NCBI GenBank assembly: GCA_035726825.1
Contig: JALNTX010000019.1
Coordinates: 17,679-81,678, forward strand
Reading direction: 5' to 3'
DNA length: 64,000 nucleotides
Source: Pseudocitrobacter sp913778145
Lineage (GTDB): Bacteria > Pseudomonadota > Gammaproteobacteria > Enterobacterales > Enterobacteriaceae
In this document: piece by piece, positions 25,671-35,730 of the stretch
How positions within the stretch are numbered: the first letter of the stretch is position 1
How the letters are laid out: each line of letters begins with the position of its first letter
Made by a program: the position numbers and the translations under genes
The notes under the pieces: generated by a model
What the model was told of the DNA's origin: nothing
Database searches by the model: none
The model's input: only the letters and a program-made list of their open reading frames with translations

Positions 25671-25944
25671 ATGTGCGCGAAAGGTTAAAGCGCAGCATTC
25701 CTTCCAGCTCTTCCTCTGCCTCATCGAACAACAGTATCAACGCACCGTAGCGCCGCTTTTGCTTCTCATCCACATGCAGGAACTCTATCTCCAGCGGCAA
25801 CGGAAGCTGGCTGCCGGTTACCACATCCCACAAGGAATCGAGATCGTGAACCAGCCCACTCTTAAGTTTGAAGAGGCGCGTGAACTCCCGGTAAAAATCA
25901 CCCTGATTTTCTATTTCATCAAAATCAAAAGAATAGACTTCCAT
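25669..25944 (-). CDS. yhcO: Barstar-family protein YhcO
   Basis: YhcO belongs to the barstar (ribonuclease inhibitor) family; its target is unknown in enterics and no barnase-like gene is nearby. It is 91 residues. Family features are YSFDFDEIENQGDFYREF, LDSLWDVVTG, LPLPLEIEF and the acidic helix LLFDEAEEELEG. It is convergent with the yhcN pair. Confidence 0.93.
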   Translation of the reverse strand: MEVYSFDFDEIENQGDFYREFTRLFKLKSGLVHDLDSLWDVVTGSQLPLPLEIEFLHVDEKQKRRYGALILLFDEAEEELEGMLRFNLSRT

Positions 25945-25994
25945 CGCCCGCCCTCAATTATTCCACCACTGTCATCCGCCTCTAAGTATAGCGA

Positions 25995-26021
25995 TAAAAA
26001 AACCGACGCTGAGGGCGTCGG
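25995..26021 (-). terminator. Terminator of aaeXAB
   Basis: On the minus strand CCGACGC and GCGTCGG pair around five bases, with a U-run of eight. It is about 40 bases past the aaeB stop. Confidence 0.88.
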
Positions 26022-26060
26022 CTTTGGCTGGAGGATAAATGTGAGTGGGCCTGGTGATTG

Positions 26061-28028
26061 TTAGCTGTTCGTCAGTGCGCTCTGATACTTATGCAACATT
26101 GCCACCAGCCGACCAACCGGTTCGGTAACCTGCGGCGAGGCGTCCCAGATGCGCAGTTTTTCCTGATAGATGTCTAACTCTTCCAGCAGGCGCAGGAAGT
26201 AGCGACGACGTTTATCATCGCTGCTCGCAGAAATCACACTATCAGCCGTGCGTCTGAGCTGGCGGTGGAACTCTGAGAGATCCTGATTCACTGGAACTGG
26301 CGCATCGCGCAGACGCTGGTGCGCAATAATCAGCGACAGGGCCAGACGGAACTTGGCGATATCGTCAGGGAATTTATTCAGCAGCAGGAAGAGTTGCTGA
26401 TAAAGCGCCGGCAGATGATTCTCTTTCCGACGAGCGGAGTTAGTAGTCATAGCCGAAACCGCGGCAGACACAAACTGGTTCAGCAGCACGCGGCCCGTCC
26501 GTTCACGCGAGTTATCGCGAATCAGCATAATCACCATTAGCGCGAGGAAACAGCCCACCAGCTGGCCCAGAGCGCTATCGAGAAACTTACTGAACTCAAA
26601 CGTCATTGGGTTATCGAGCACGATAATGTTGATAGTACTCGCCAGCGCGCCCAGCGATCCCAGCCGCCGTTTCTGCACCTCGATACCAATAAAGAACGCC
26701 AGTACCGCAAGGCTGATACAGAGTAACAGCATGCTTTGCTGCGTGGAGGGGATAATCACCAGGAAGAAGAGCGTCCCCAGCGGTAGCGCCAGCAGCGTAC
26801 CGTAAAGGAAGTCGACGGCAACCATTCGGGGGTTTGGTAGACGCATAGCCAGCGAGGTCACTACCGCAATCATCACCATCGCCCCGCTGCCGGACGTCCA
26901 GCCGGTCCACAGCCAGAAGAGTGTGCCGAGCACGCAGGACACCGTCGTACGCCAGAAGTTAACCATCGCATGATGGCGCTCAGCTGACTCGGCTTTTACT
27001 ACCACTTCGTCCTGTAAGATTTCTTCTTCGCGGGCGCTGATTTTAGTATTGCCAATCACACCACGTTTTAGCAGCAGATAGCGGGTTGCAGTGCCTACCC
27101 AGCCGTAAATTGTCACCGGCGTGCCATGTTCACCCGTCCAGGCCATCACCCGGCGCATGCGTTTGAGCTGGCGATGCACGTCCTGCACGGTCTCAACCGG
27201 TTCGGCGAAGAGTTCGCGATAGTCATCGGTGACCGTTTCCGGGCGCGTATTCTGAATAATGTAGGTTTCACAAGCCTGAGTGATCATGGTCAGCGAAACG
27301 GTATTCAGCGCCTTTAAACGCCGATTCGCGCGTGACCAGCGGGAAGATTCCATACTCAGGTTGCTGCGCATGCCGCCCAGGGCCGCCGTGCGACGAACCA
27401 GCCCGCTCCAGGCGCGGTCGACTTCTTCACTGTCGCCATGCCTGATGCACAGCTGCATCAGGCGATATTGATCGATAAGCAGATTATCCAGCTCAAGGTC
27501 GATCTCTTTTTTGATCGATCGCGGAGAGAAAAGGAGATCGGCCATGATCGCACAGACGATACCAATGACGATCTCACTACAGCGTTCGACCGCAAACTGC
27601 GGCGTCAGGAGCGGTTCGGTCTGAATCGTAATGACGATAATCAGCGCCGTGTAGCCCGCCAGTCCCCAGGCATAGGAGTTTTCAACGCGTACCAGCGAAG
27701 AGAGCCAGGTACAAAACCCGGCCCAGATACAGCACACCAGAATCATTAACAGCGGCGCGCGGATCATCAAAATAATGATGGTTAACGCTGCGATACAGCC
27801 GATAAACGTCCCGATAATACGCAGCATTCCGCGATAGCGAATCGCGCCGGAATAAGGTTCGCCGCCGGCGGCAAAGGCCGGGCCTGCCGCCACGATAGCT
27901 GCTGTCAGTACCGCCCAGCGCGGTGTTTCCAGTTCGAAGTGAAAACCGACAAACAGCGCCAGCACAATCGCGCACGCCAGTTTAATGGCAAAGCGGATGT
28001 GCTGATTGGCAATGCTAAAAATGCCCAT
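26061..28028 (-). CDS. aaeB: p-Hydroxybenzoic acid efflux pump subunit AaeB
   Basis: AaeB is the inner-membrane subunit that exports aromatic carboxylic acids together with AaeA. It is 655 residues and belongs to the FUSC family. Two membrane blocks, each of about five to six helices (about 12-165 and 365-520), are separated by soluble domains, with a C-terminal cytoplasmic part. It is the last gene of aaeXAB, 5 bases after aaeA. Confidence 0.97.
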   Translation of the reverse strand: MGIFSIANQHIRFAIKLACAIVLALFVGFHFELETPRWAVLTAAIVAAGPAFAAGGEPYSGAIRYRGMLRIIGTFIGCIAALTIIILMIRAPLLMILVCCIWAGFCTWLSSLVRVENSYAWGLAGYTALIIVITIQTEPLLTPQFAVERCSEIVIGIVCAIMADLLFSPRSIKKEIDLELDNLLIDQYRLMQLCIRHGDSEEVDRAWSGLVRRTAALGGMRSNLSMESSRWSRANRRLKALNTVSLTMITQACETYIIQNTRPETVTDDYRELFAEPVETVQDVHRQLKRMRRVMAWTGEHGTPVTIYGWVGTATRYLLLKRGVIGNTKISAREEEILQDEVVVKAESAERHHAMVNFWRTTVSCVLGTLFWLWTGWTSGSGAMVMIAVVTSLAMRLPNPRMVAVDFLYGTLLALPLGTLFFLVIIPSTQQSMLLLCISLAVLAFFIGIEVQKRRLGSLGALASTINIIVLDNPMTFEFSKFLDSALGQLVGCFLALMVIMLIRDNSRERTGRVLLNQFVSAAVSAMTTNSARRKENHLPALYQQLFLLLNKFPDDIAKFRLALSLIIAHQRLRDAPVPVNQDLSEFHRQLRRTADSVISASSDDKRRRYFLRLLEELDIYQEKLRIWDASPQVTEPVGRLVAMLHKYQSALTNS

Positions 28029-28033
28029 AACGA

Positions 28034-28966
28034 TTAACCGAACTCACGCAGACGCAGGGCCAGTTTCTGGAAGAAGGTCATGTTCTGTGCGTCCCGGTCC
28101 TTTTCACCGGTAATCACCACCGTTGCGGTTGTCCCGGCAGGCCAGACATTATCCTGCTGTTCGTCGAGATGAATACGAACCGGCACACGCTGCGCCAGAC
28201 GTACCCACTCAAGGTTGGAATCGATAGTCGCCATACCTTTCGCATCATTGCTGCTGCTGGCGTTGGTGACGCCCGCCGCGATGCTGTCTACGGTACCCTT
28301 AATGACCCGGTTGCTGCCAAGTGGGGTGACTTCCGCGCGATAGCCTTTACGCACGCCTTCCAGCTTGGTCTCTTCCAGGTAGGCCAGTACGTAGAACGAA
28401 TTCTTTTTCACCAGCGCAACCGCCGTGGAGCCGCGGGTAATAAATTCACCGTTGAAGACGTTGAGGTTCGTGACCCAACCGGCAGCAGGCGCGCGGATTA
28501 CGGTGCGCTCGAGGTCGAGACGCGCAAGGTCGCGCGTCGCCTGCGCCTTGGCTAACTGATGCTCGACGGTTTGCAGGACGTTGTTGGCCTGGTCGATTTC
28601 CTCACGCGACATCGCCTGAATGCCTAACTGGTTACGACGCCCGGCTTCACGACGCTTCTCGCTGGCGAGCGCTTTGTAATAAGCCACATCCGCTTCAGCT
28701 TCTTCCAGCGCTTTCTGGTAACGTGGCTGGTCAATTGTGAACAATACCTGGTCTTTATTAACCAGTTGGTTATCCTTGATATTTACCTGAGTAATCAGCC
28801 CGGAGACATCGGGCGCGATGGCGACCACGTCTGCGCTGAAGCGCGCATCACGCGTCCACGGCGACTCGGTGTAATACACCCAGGCGCGGAAAATGGCGAT
28901 AAATGCCAGAATAACCAGTATCAGTGTGATGGCTGTACGGGAGATTTTTCTTATTAGCGTTTTCAC
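28034..28966 (-). CDS. aaeA: p-Hydroxybenzoic acid efflux adaptor AaeA
   Basis: AaeA is the periplasmic membrane-fusion (HlyD-type) partner of AaeB. It is 310 residues with one N-terminal membrane segment (about 10-30). The biotinyl-lipoyl-like half motifs are VVAIAPDVSGLITQVNIKDNQLV and TVIRAPAAGWVTNLNVFNGEFI, with a coiled-coil hairpin between them (about 85-150). It has 5- and 7-base gaps to aaeB and aaeX. Confidence 0.97.
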   Translation of the reverse strand: MKTLIRKISRTAITLILVILAFIAIFRAWVYYTESPWTRDARFSADVVAIAPDVSGLITQVNIKDNQLVNKDQVLFTIDQPRYQKALEEAEADVAYYKALASEKRREAGRRNQLGIQAMSREEIDQANNVLQTVEHQLAKAQATRDLARLDLERTVIRAPAAGWVTNLNVFNGEFITRGSTAVALVKKNSFYVLAYLEETKLEGVRKGYRAEVTPLGSNRVIKGTVDSIAAGVTNASSSNDAKGMATIDSNLEWVRLAQRVPVRIHLDEQQDNVWPAGTTATVVITGEKDRDAQNMTFFQKLALRLREFG

Positions 28967-28973
28967 ATCTACC

Positions 28974-29177
28974 TCAAACGAACAAACGTGATATCAGATA
29001 AAAAAGGCAGCAATACAATGCGGTATTGAACAGCGCAGGATGCCAGACAAAGTCATAGATACCGGTTGGAACAAGCAGTCGTCTCACCCCCCAGAAGATG
29101 GCGAGCGACAATAGCAACTCAAAGAAGATCGGCGGGAATGACAGGCCGAAAATCACAATGACAGGAAACAGACTCAT
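28974..29177 (-). CDS. aaeX: Small membrane protein AaeX
   Basis: AaeX is a 67-residue DUF1656 protein with two predicted transmembrane helices (about 4-30 and 45-65), encoded ahead of aaeA in the efflux operon. Its role in transport is not established. It is divergent from aaeR, so the 130-base gap should contain the AaeR-controlled promoter. Confidence 0.94.
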   Translation of the reverse strand: MSLFPVIVIFGLSFPPIFFELLLSLAIFWGVRRLLVPTGIYDFVWHPALFNTALYCCLFYLISRLFV

Positions 29178-29307
29178 GTTGACCTTGGTTTAGACTAGCG
29201 TGCAGGTGAGAGTGCGCTTTAATTATTCAGCTAACAGTATATTAACGTAACTGTTATGCCGTTATCTATATATTGTGATCTAAATCACTTTTAAGCCAGA
29301 GTGAATA

Positions 29308-30243
29308 ATGGAACGACTAAAACGAATGTCGGTGTTTGCGAAAGTGGTCGAGCAAGGTTCGTTTACCGCCGCCGCGAAACAGCTTCAGATGAGCGTCTCT
29401 TCCATCAGTCAGACTGTATCAAAGCTGGAAGATGAGTTACAAGTTAAGCTGTTAAACCGCAGCACGCGTAGTATAGGTCTCACAGAAGCCGGCAAAATAT
29501 ATTACCAGGGCTGCCGACGTATGCTGTTTGAGGCACAAGACGTCCACGAACAACTGTATGCCTTTAACAACACCCCCATCGGTACGCTGCGAATCGGTTG
29601 TTCTTCAACTATGGCACAAAATGTCCTCGCGCGGATCACCGCAGAGATGCTTAAGGAGTACACCGGTCTGACAGTGAATCTGGTCACGGGTATTCCGGCA
29701 CCGGACCTGATTGCCGATGGCCTTGATGTGGTGATTCGCGTCGGCGCATTGCAGGATTCCAGCCTATTCTCACGCCGGTTAGGCTCAATGCCCATGGTTA
29801 TCTGCGCGGCAAAAAGTTATCTGCAACACGCAGGCATCCCTGAGAAACCCGCCGATCTCGCCAACCATTCGTGGCTGGAATACAGCGTGCGGCCGGATAA
29901 TGAATTTGAGCTGATTGCGCCGGAGGGGCTGACTACACGCCTGATACCTGCAGGGCGATTCGTGACGAACGATCCGATGACGCTGAGCCGCTGGCTTTCT
30001 GCTGGCGCGGGGATCGCGTACGTACCGCTGATGTGGGTGATTGAAGAGATTAACCGTGGCGAGGTAGAAATTTTACTGCCGCGCTACCAGTCCGATCCGC
30101 GTCCGGTCTACGCGCTTTATACCGAAAAAGATAAGCTGCCGCTGAAGGTGCAGGTGTGTATTAATTACCTGACCGATTATTTTGTCGAGGTCGCTAAGTT
30201 GTATCAGGGGATGCGGGGCAAAGATGAAACGGGAGAGCGGTGA
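29308..30243 (+). CDS. aaeR: LysR-type activator AaeR
   Basis: AaeR activates aaeXAB in response to aromatic carboxylic acids. It is 311 residues. The N-terminal helix-turn-helix is VVEQGSFTAAAKQLQMSVSSISQTVSKLE (about 12-40), followed by the substrate-binding domain. The ending runs into a REP cluster before the convergent tldD. Confidence 0.95.
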   Translation: MERLKRMSVFAKVVEQGSFTAAAKQLQMSVSSISQTVSKLEDELQVKLLNRSTRSIGLTEAGKIYYQGCRRMLFEAQDVHEQLYAFNNTPIGTLRIGCSSTMAQNVLARITAEMLKEYTGLTVNLVTGIPAPDLIADGLDVVIRVGALQDSSLFSRRLGSMPMVICAAKSYLQHAGIPEKPADLANHSWLEYSVRPDNEFELIAPEGLTTRLIPAGRFVTNDPMTLSRWLSAGAGIAYVPLMWVIEEINRGEVEILLPRYQSDPRPVYALYTEKDKLPLKVQVCINYLTDYFVEVAKLYQGMRGKDETGER

Positions 30244-30250
30244 ACCATTT

Positions 30251-30371
30251 TGCCTGATGGCGCTACGCTTATCAGGCCTACTCGATCGGTAGGCCAGATA
30301 AGGCACAGCCGCCATCCGGCAACAACGCGCACAGCACCGTAGGCCGGATAAGGCGCAGCCGCCACCCGGCA
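30251..30371. repeat. Three REP (PU) elements between aaeR and tldD
   Basis: Copies lie at 30251-30280 (TGCCTGATGGCGCTACGCTT...), 30289-30320 (TAGGCCAGATAAGGC...CCATCCGGC) and 30340-30371 (TAGGCCGGATAAGGCGCAGC...CCACCCGGC). The last two share orientation; the first is inverted. They separate two convergent genes. Confidence 0.92.
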
Positions 30372-30379
30372 AGGCAAAA

Positions 30380-31825
30380 TTACGCGGTGCCACCCACGGT
30401 CAAATTATCGACCTTCAGCGTCGGCTGACCCACGCCAACCGGCAGGCTCTGCCCTTCTTTACCGCAAACGCCCACGCCGTTATCCAGTTTCAGGTCGTTA
30501 CCAACCATGGAAATCTGCTGCATGGTTTCAATACCGGAACCAATCAGCGTCGCGCCTTTCACCGGTTTCGTCACTTTACCGTTTTCGATGAGGTAAGCTT
30601 CTGAAGTCGAGAAGACAAATTTCCCGGAGGTGATATCCACCTGGCCGCCGCCAAAGTTCGGCGCGTAGATGCCGTACTCAACGGATTCGATAATCTCCTG
30701 CGGCGTCGATTTTCCGGCCAGCATGTAGGTATTGGTCATACGCGGCATCGGCAGATGCGCATAGGACTCACGACGGCCGTTCCCGGTCGGCGCAACGCCC
30801 ATCAAACGCGCGTTGAGTTTGTCCTGCATGTAACCTTTCAGAATGCCATTTTCGATCAGCACGTTGTACTGACCCGGCGTACCTTCATCATCGATAGCCA
30901 CGGAGCCACGGCGATCCTGCATGGTGCCATCATCGACAACCGTACACAGCTCGGAGGCCACCAGCTCGCCCATATGGCCGCTGAAAACAGAAGTACCGCG
31001 ACGGTTGAAATCGCCTTCCAGACCATGACCTACCGCTTCATGCAGCAGCACGCCCGGCCAGCCTGCGCCCAGCACCACCGGCAGCGTTCCCGCAGGCGCC
31101 GCCACAGCCGAGAGATTCACCAGCGCCATACGCACCGCTTCTTTTGCCCACGCGTCTGCGCGCACTTCACCGTCGAGATCCGCCAGGAAGTAGTCGTAGC
31201 CAAAGCGACCGCCGCCACCGCTGGCGCCGCGCTCGCGTTTACCGTTATCGTCAACCTGCACGCTCACCGACAGACGCACGAGCGGGCGAACATCCGCCGC
31301 CAGCGTACCGTCCGTTGCCGCGACCAGGATCAGCTCATACACGCCGGTCAGGCTGGCAGAGACTTCCTGCACGCGCTTATCTGTTGCACGCGCGACTTTA
31401 TCCACGCGGCGCAGAATGTCGAGTTTCTCTTCACGGCTCATGCTTTGCAGCGGATCGAGCGACGTATAGAGCGGAGCGTGGTCTACCGCGCCCAGCGTGT
31501 GCACCTTGCCATCGCCCGCGTCACGTACGATGGTTCGTGCTGCCTGCGCGCTCTGTTCCAGCGCCAGCAGGCTAATCTGGTCGGCATAGGCAAACCCGGT
31601 TTTTTCACCGCTCACCGCACGCACGCCCACACCCTGGTCGATATTGTAAGAACCATCTTTGATGATGCTGTCTTCTAAAACCCAGGATTCGTGATAGCTC
31701 GACTGGAAATAGAGATCGCCATAATCGAGACGGCGCTCGGCGAGTTGACCAAGAATGTCAAACAGGCGCTGATGATTCAGGCCGTTCGCTGCCAGCAATT
31801 GTTCACTTACCAGGTTTAGACTCAT
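30380..31825 (-). CDS. tldD: Metalloprotease subunit TldD
   Basis: TldD with TldE (PmbA) forms a cytoplasmic metalloprotease that trims microcin B17 precursor, degrades CcdA and processes unfolded peptides. It is 481 residues. The zinc motif HEAVGHGLEGD lies near 262-272, and the C-terminal region has CGKEGQSLPVGVGQPTLKV. Length is as in E. coli. yhdP lies 71 bases upstream on the same strand. Confidence 0.97.
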   Translation of the reverse strand: MSLNLVSEQLLAANGLNHQRLFDILGQLAERRLDYGDLYFQSSYHESWVLEDSIIKDGSYNIDQGVGVRAVSGEKTGFAYADQISLLALEQSAQAARTIVRDAGDGKVHTLGAVDHAPLYTSLDPLQSMSREEKLDILRRVDKVARATDKRVQEVSASLTGVYELILVAATDGTLAADVRPLVRLSVSVQVDDNGKRERGASGGGGRFGYDYFLADLDGEVRADAWAKEAVRMALVNLSAVAAPAGTLPVVLGAGWPGVLLHEAVGHGLEGDFNRRGTSVFSGHMGELVASELCTVVDDGTMQDRRGSVAIDDEGTPGQYNVLIENGILKGYMQDKLNARLMGVAPTGNGRRESYAHLPMPRMTNTYMLAGKSTPQEIIESVEYGIYAPNFGGGQVDITSGKFVFSTSEAYLIENGKVTKPVKGATLIGSGIETMQQISMVGNDLKLDNGVGVCGKEGQSLPVGVGQPTLKVDNLTVGGTA

Positions 31826-31896
31826 TATTCGCTACTCGTAGTTACCGCTAAGATGCTTATGTTAAAAGAGTGAGGCAATTGTGCGATTGCGTCAAA

Positions 31897-34800
31897 TCAT
31901 TGCTTCGTATCGCTGCGCGCCTGGCGCAGAACTTCATTGATTTGCGGCGAATCGATTGGCCCGGTGATGCGATAGCGCAGAATCGAGACTTTGCTCCACA
32001 GCGGCCCCAGCACTTTACTGGCCGCGAAAACCGCCGCACCAACAATCGGGTTAATGGCAAATGCCGCTGCCACGCCGACCGTTGCGGAAATCTCCGGCGC
32101 AACAATGGCTTCCATCGCCAGTTGGCGACGGACTAAATCTACCGAACCTTTCATAGCGATATCCGCTTCCAGGCCATCAACTAATGTGTCATCCGTATTC
32201 AGAACGCCGTCTTTAATCCAGGCGGTGCTGCGGATGGAGTCGAAATAGAAGCCTTCCGTAAAGGTATCGCTAAAATCAAAGCGCAGTTTGCGCAGCAGCG
32301 CATCGACGCTCAGCAGGCGCAACAGTTGGCCCGCATGGCCGGTGCTCAAATCGGTAAACTGACCTTTGCCGATGCGTGTTTTCAGAATACCGTTCAGCGA
32401 GGGTACGTCCGGCTGCCACGGGCTGGCGCGCCAGTGTAAGTCGTAATCCAGGTCGATTGAGGAGTCGCGAATCGGGGTGGCGATACCGAAGAACGCCACC
32501 GCATCATCGATTTTCTTGCCGCGCAGCTTCCCTTTCAGCGATGTACGCTCTCCGCTCGGGCCATTAACCCATTCGCCATCGCTGGTCAGACGCGCAAAGC
32601 CGGTATCCACCAGACCGTTACTCAGTGTCAGGGTGTCGCCTTTAATGGCAAAATCACCGTCGATACGGCCATATTTCTGCCCCCATAGCCAGCACTCTGC
32701 ACAACGAAGCTGAAGATCCGGCCAGCCGCTGAAATCGATACGATTGCGGGTCAGCGGGCCTGTCGAAGGCGTCGATGCCTGCGTGAGCGGCGTTGAAGAC
32801 GGATTGTAATAGAGATAGCGAATTGCCGCCTGCCACGGTGCGTTGTCGTGCATGGTCAGCGTGGCATTCACCTCGCGCCCCCGCGCATCAACTTTGGTGC
32901 CCTGCGACGACGGTTGCGAAACAATGCTCAGGTTATTCCACTGCTGGCCGCCTAACGTTAGCGACGGCGTGCGCAGGGTGACCTGTTTCGGGAAGACGGC
33001 GGCAGAGCTGGCGTTACTGGCCGCGCCCTGCTGGAATAACGCCAGCCATTGTGCGCCATCCATCGGCGGTAGATTCAGCTCAACGCCCTGCTGCTGCGGC
33101 AGTGGGGGATTAGTACGGCTGTCGCTTGCCCAAATCGCGCGATCCAGCGTCAGTTTCTGGTTGAGCAGCCAACGACTATTGAGATGGTTACTGCTTCCCA
33201 CTTTGCCGGTTAAATCGAAACTTTTCAGGTTGCCATCAACGTCAATTTTCACCGGAAGCGGCTCACCGGCGGCTTTATCTACCGGTGCAGGTAAGTGACT
33301 GCTCACATTCTTCAGGTCAGCGGTGACGCCCACTTTGTACGTGGCGCTTCCACGATAAGGCAGTTCAATGGCGACTTTTCCCTGCCAGGGTACGCTGCCG
33401 CTGATTTCGTCGTTGATAGCTTTCGGCAGCACGCCCGTGCGCGAGGGTTGCCAGTTGGCGTCCATGTTGACGTCAACCTGATACGATTTCTCGCCTTCAC
33501 GGGTATTGAAATCTACCTTCAACGGCTGATTAAACCAGGTTGCGGTCATCGGTTGGCTCTGCAGGTCGCCGTTGGAGAAGCTAAATTTGCCGCTCAGGTT
33601 ATGCAGGGTACTGTCGAGCGGTTTGATATACAGGCTATTGTTATTGAGTGCCACATCGCCGGTGGCATGAACCAGCTCGCCATCGAGCGGAATATCAAGT
33701 TGTAAGCGAGCACTTACATTTCCATCAAGCTGGAGTTCTTCCAGCGTTGCGCCTAAAGAGTCTTTCAGCGGCGTTTCATTAAAATACGGCCCCACCGCCT
33801 TGCCTGGCCCGTTGATGTCGGCATCAATCAGCAGCTTTTCTTTGGCATAGTCCGGGATCATGGCGTTAAGGTTGGTGGCCGTGACGCCGCCCAATGCCAC
33901 TTTGTCGGCTTTCATCCACAGACCGTCGTTGAGGAAGTCGAGATGAATGTCGAGGTCGGTCAGCGCGGGCCAGTCTGGCTGGAAGGCAAAGGTGGCATTG
34001 CGCAGCGGAACCGACACTTCAAACTGCCCTTCATTATGCTTATATGGGAAGAGATGCGGATTACCGCCGTATACCAGCGTCGCGTTCTCAGCCTGGCCAC
34101 CTTTAATCGCCCCGCTCAGATAATCAACCAGCTCTTTGCCCATTAAATTTTCCGGGAAGTAGCGCCAGGCCTGGCCGCCATCGTCGGTACTGATACCCGC
34201 CAGAATACCCAGCCAGGGCTGGTCGTCCTTGGGTTGCAGGTAGCGGAAACCGCCCGCGGCGCGAACGGCTTTGGCTTCCACGTCAATATTGCGGCCATCC
34301 AGCATGAAGCCTTTGTCGTTATTCAGCCAGTTGAGCGTGGCGGTGCCTTTGGCAATTTCCAGCGGCGCGCGGAAGACCGTTTCATACGGCATCGTCGCCT
34401 GCTGCATGTTCACTTTCAAAGCGCCATTTTCAACGCTGCCTGACAGCTCACCAGAGACATTTTCCGCACCCGGCAACATTTTCCACTGCTTCCATGCCAG
34501 ATCCTTCCACGCCGCCTGGAATCGGGTTTGGTCAGTCGCCTGAAGTGGAATATCAAGCCCTAACGACTCAATCGTGCCGTTCGGCTGCGTGGTACGCCAG
34601 ATTTCACCAAGCGTCGGGGAGAGTTTGTCAGCAATCGGAAGCAGGCCGTTCAGCCCGGCAAGGGAAAGATGGCTGGCACGAATGCGCAGTTCATCGCTGC
34701 GCACGCTGTTTTTGCCGCCCACTTCCTGCTCGGGGATCCACGCCAGCGCCAGCGCACCGCGCGGCCATGGCGTGCCATCCATGGTGATGCGCGTATCAGG

Positions 34801-35700
34801 AATGCGGAATTCCCAACCGTTTTTCGCCTGCGAGAGGTGCGCCGTCAGATTATCCACGGCAAGCGTATGATCCTCTTTGTCGCCTTTCCAGCTTGCGCCG
34901 CCTTTTTTCAGCCAGACATCACCGCTGGCGATTTCGCCCTTATCAAGAGAGGCCCAGGCTTCAAGGCTGAAGCGTGCGCGGGTCAGCGCGATATTGTCCT
35001 GCATCCATTTGCCAAGCCACGGTTTGACGTCGATGTCATCCGCCTGTAGCCACAGCTTACCTTTGTTCAGCAGGCCGTTTTCATCACGCAGATCCATACG
35101 CACTTTCATCACCCCGTGCTGCCCGGTGAGGCTGGTCAGGCTTAGCTCGCCTTCCGCGCGGTGACGGTTTTTACCGTTCAGCCAGGTGAGCTGCGGGATC
35201 GCCAGTTCGGCCCGCTGGCCGGAGAGGGTCAGGAAGCTCAGGTGACTGTCGCGCAGGGTGAATTGGTCAAACTGGCGCAGGAAGAGGTCGCCAATGCGAT
35301 CGCCTTCCATGCTATCGCTGCTGTCATTGCTTTGCAGCGGCGTATTGGTATGAATGTTCAGCTGCCAGAAGGTAAGATCGCGAAACTGCCAGCGCATATG
35401 CAGCAGGCTCTGCCAGACGTCCAGCGCCAGCGAGACGCGTTTAATCGACATCTCGCCGCCGTCGTTATCCAGACCGGCTTTAATATCGCGCACTTCAAGC
35501 GTAGGGCCGAAGTTTTCCCAACTGGCCTGAATTTTCGAGGCTTCCACTGGTTGCCCCACCGCCGTGGAGATTTTCGCGAAAATTTGCGGGCGCCACTCGT
35601 CCAGATGTGGCAGCACGAGGCGCAGGCCGCTCACCAGCAGCGCAGCAATAACAATCAGTGTTGCCACGGTGAGCAGTAATATCCCCGGCAATCGCCTCAC
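31897..35700 (-). CDS. yhdP: AsmA-like envelope protein YhdP
   Basis: YhdP is a large inner-membrane-anchored protein that spans the periplasm and, with TamB and YdbH, moves phospholipids to the outer membrane. It is 1267 residues. An N-terminal membrane anchor (about 5-25) is followed by a long run of beta-rich AsmA/DUF3971 repeats, and the C-terminal region holds the DUF AsmA_2 motif (GHAGQLLRLLSVDALLRKLRFDF). The start codon is GTG, giving MRRLPGILLLT as in E. coli. It lies 30 bases downstream of rng. Confidence 0.96.
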   Translation of the reverse strand: MRRLPGILLLTVATLIVIAALLVSGLRLVLPHLDEWRPQIFAKISTAVGQPVEASKIQASWENFGPTLEVRDIKAGLDNDGGEMSIKRVSLALDVWQSLLHMRWQFRDLTFWQLNIHTNTPLQSNDSSDSMEGDRIGDLFLRQFDQFTLRDSHLSFLTLSGQRAELAIPQLTWLNGKNRHRAEGELSLTSLTGQHGVMKVRMDLRDENGLLNKGKLWLQADDIDVKPWLGKWMQDNIALTRARFSLEAWASLDKGEIASGDVWLKKGGASWKGDKEDHTLAVDNLTAHLSQAKNGWEFRIPDTRITMDGTPWPRGALALAWIPEQEVGGKNSVRSDELRIRASHLSLAGLNGLLPIADKLSPTLGEIWRTTQPNGTIESLGLDIPLQATDQTRFQAAWKDLAWKQWKMLPGAENVSGELSGSVENGALKVNMQQATMPYETVFRAPLEIAKGTATLNWLNNDKGFMLDGRNIDVEAKAVRAAGGFRYLQPKDDQPWLGILAGISTDDGGQAWRYFPENLMGKELVDYLSGAIKGGQAENATLVYGGNPHLFPYKHNEGQFEVSVPLRNATFAFQPDWPALTDLDIHLDFLNDGLWMKADKVALGGVTATNLNAMIPDYAKEKLLIDADINGPGKAVGPYFNETPLKDSLGATLEELQLDGNVSARLQLDIPLDGELVHATGDVALNNNSLYIKPLDSTLHNLSGKFSFSNGDLQSQPMTATWFNQPLKVDFNTREGEKSYQVDVNMDANWQPSRTGVLPKAINDEISGSVPWQGKVAIELPYRGSATYKVGVTADLKNVSSHLPAPVDKAAGEPLPVKIDVDGNLKSFDLTGKVGSSNHLNSRWLLNQKLTLDRAIWASDSRTNPPLPQQQGVELNLPPMDGAQWLALFQQGAASNASSAAVFPKQVTLRTPSLTLGGQQWNNLSIVSQPSSQGTKVDARGREVNATLTMHDNAPWQAAIRYLYYNPSSTPLTQASTPSTGPLTRNRIDFSGWPDLQLRCAECWLWGQKYGRIDGDFAIKGDTLTLSNGLVDTGFARLTSDGEWVNGPSGERTSLKGKLRGKKIDDAVAFFGIATPIRDSSIDLDYDLHWRASPWQPDVPSLNGILKTRIGKGQFTDLSTGHAGQLLRLLSVDALLRKLRFDFSDTFTEGFYFDSIRSTAWIKDGVLNTDDTLVDGLEADIAMKGSVDLVRRQLAMEAIVAPEISATVGVAAAFAINPIVGAAVFAASKVLGPLWSKVSILRYRITGPIDSPQINEVLRQARSDTKQ

Positions 35701-35730
35701 GCTTCTCTCCTTGTGTTGCAGCAGGCTGCT

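Noticed and set aside
30755..31678. 307-codon open frame antisense to tldD
   Set aside because: It covers the tldD zinc-motif region on the opposite strand and shows low-complexity R/H/Q composition.
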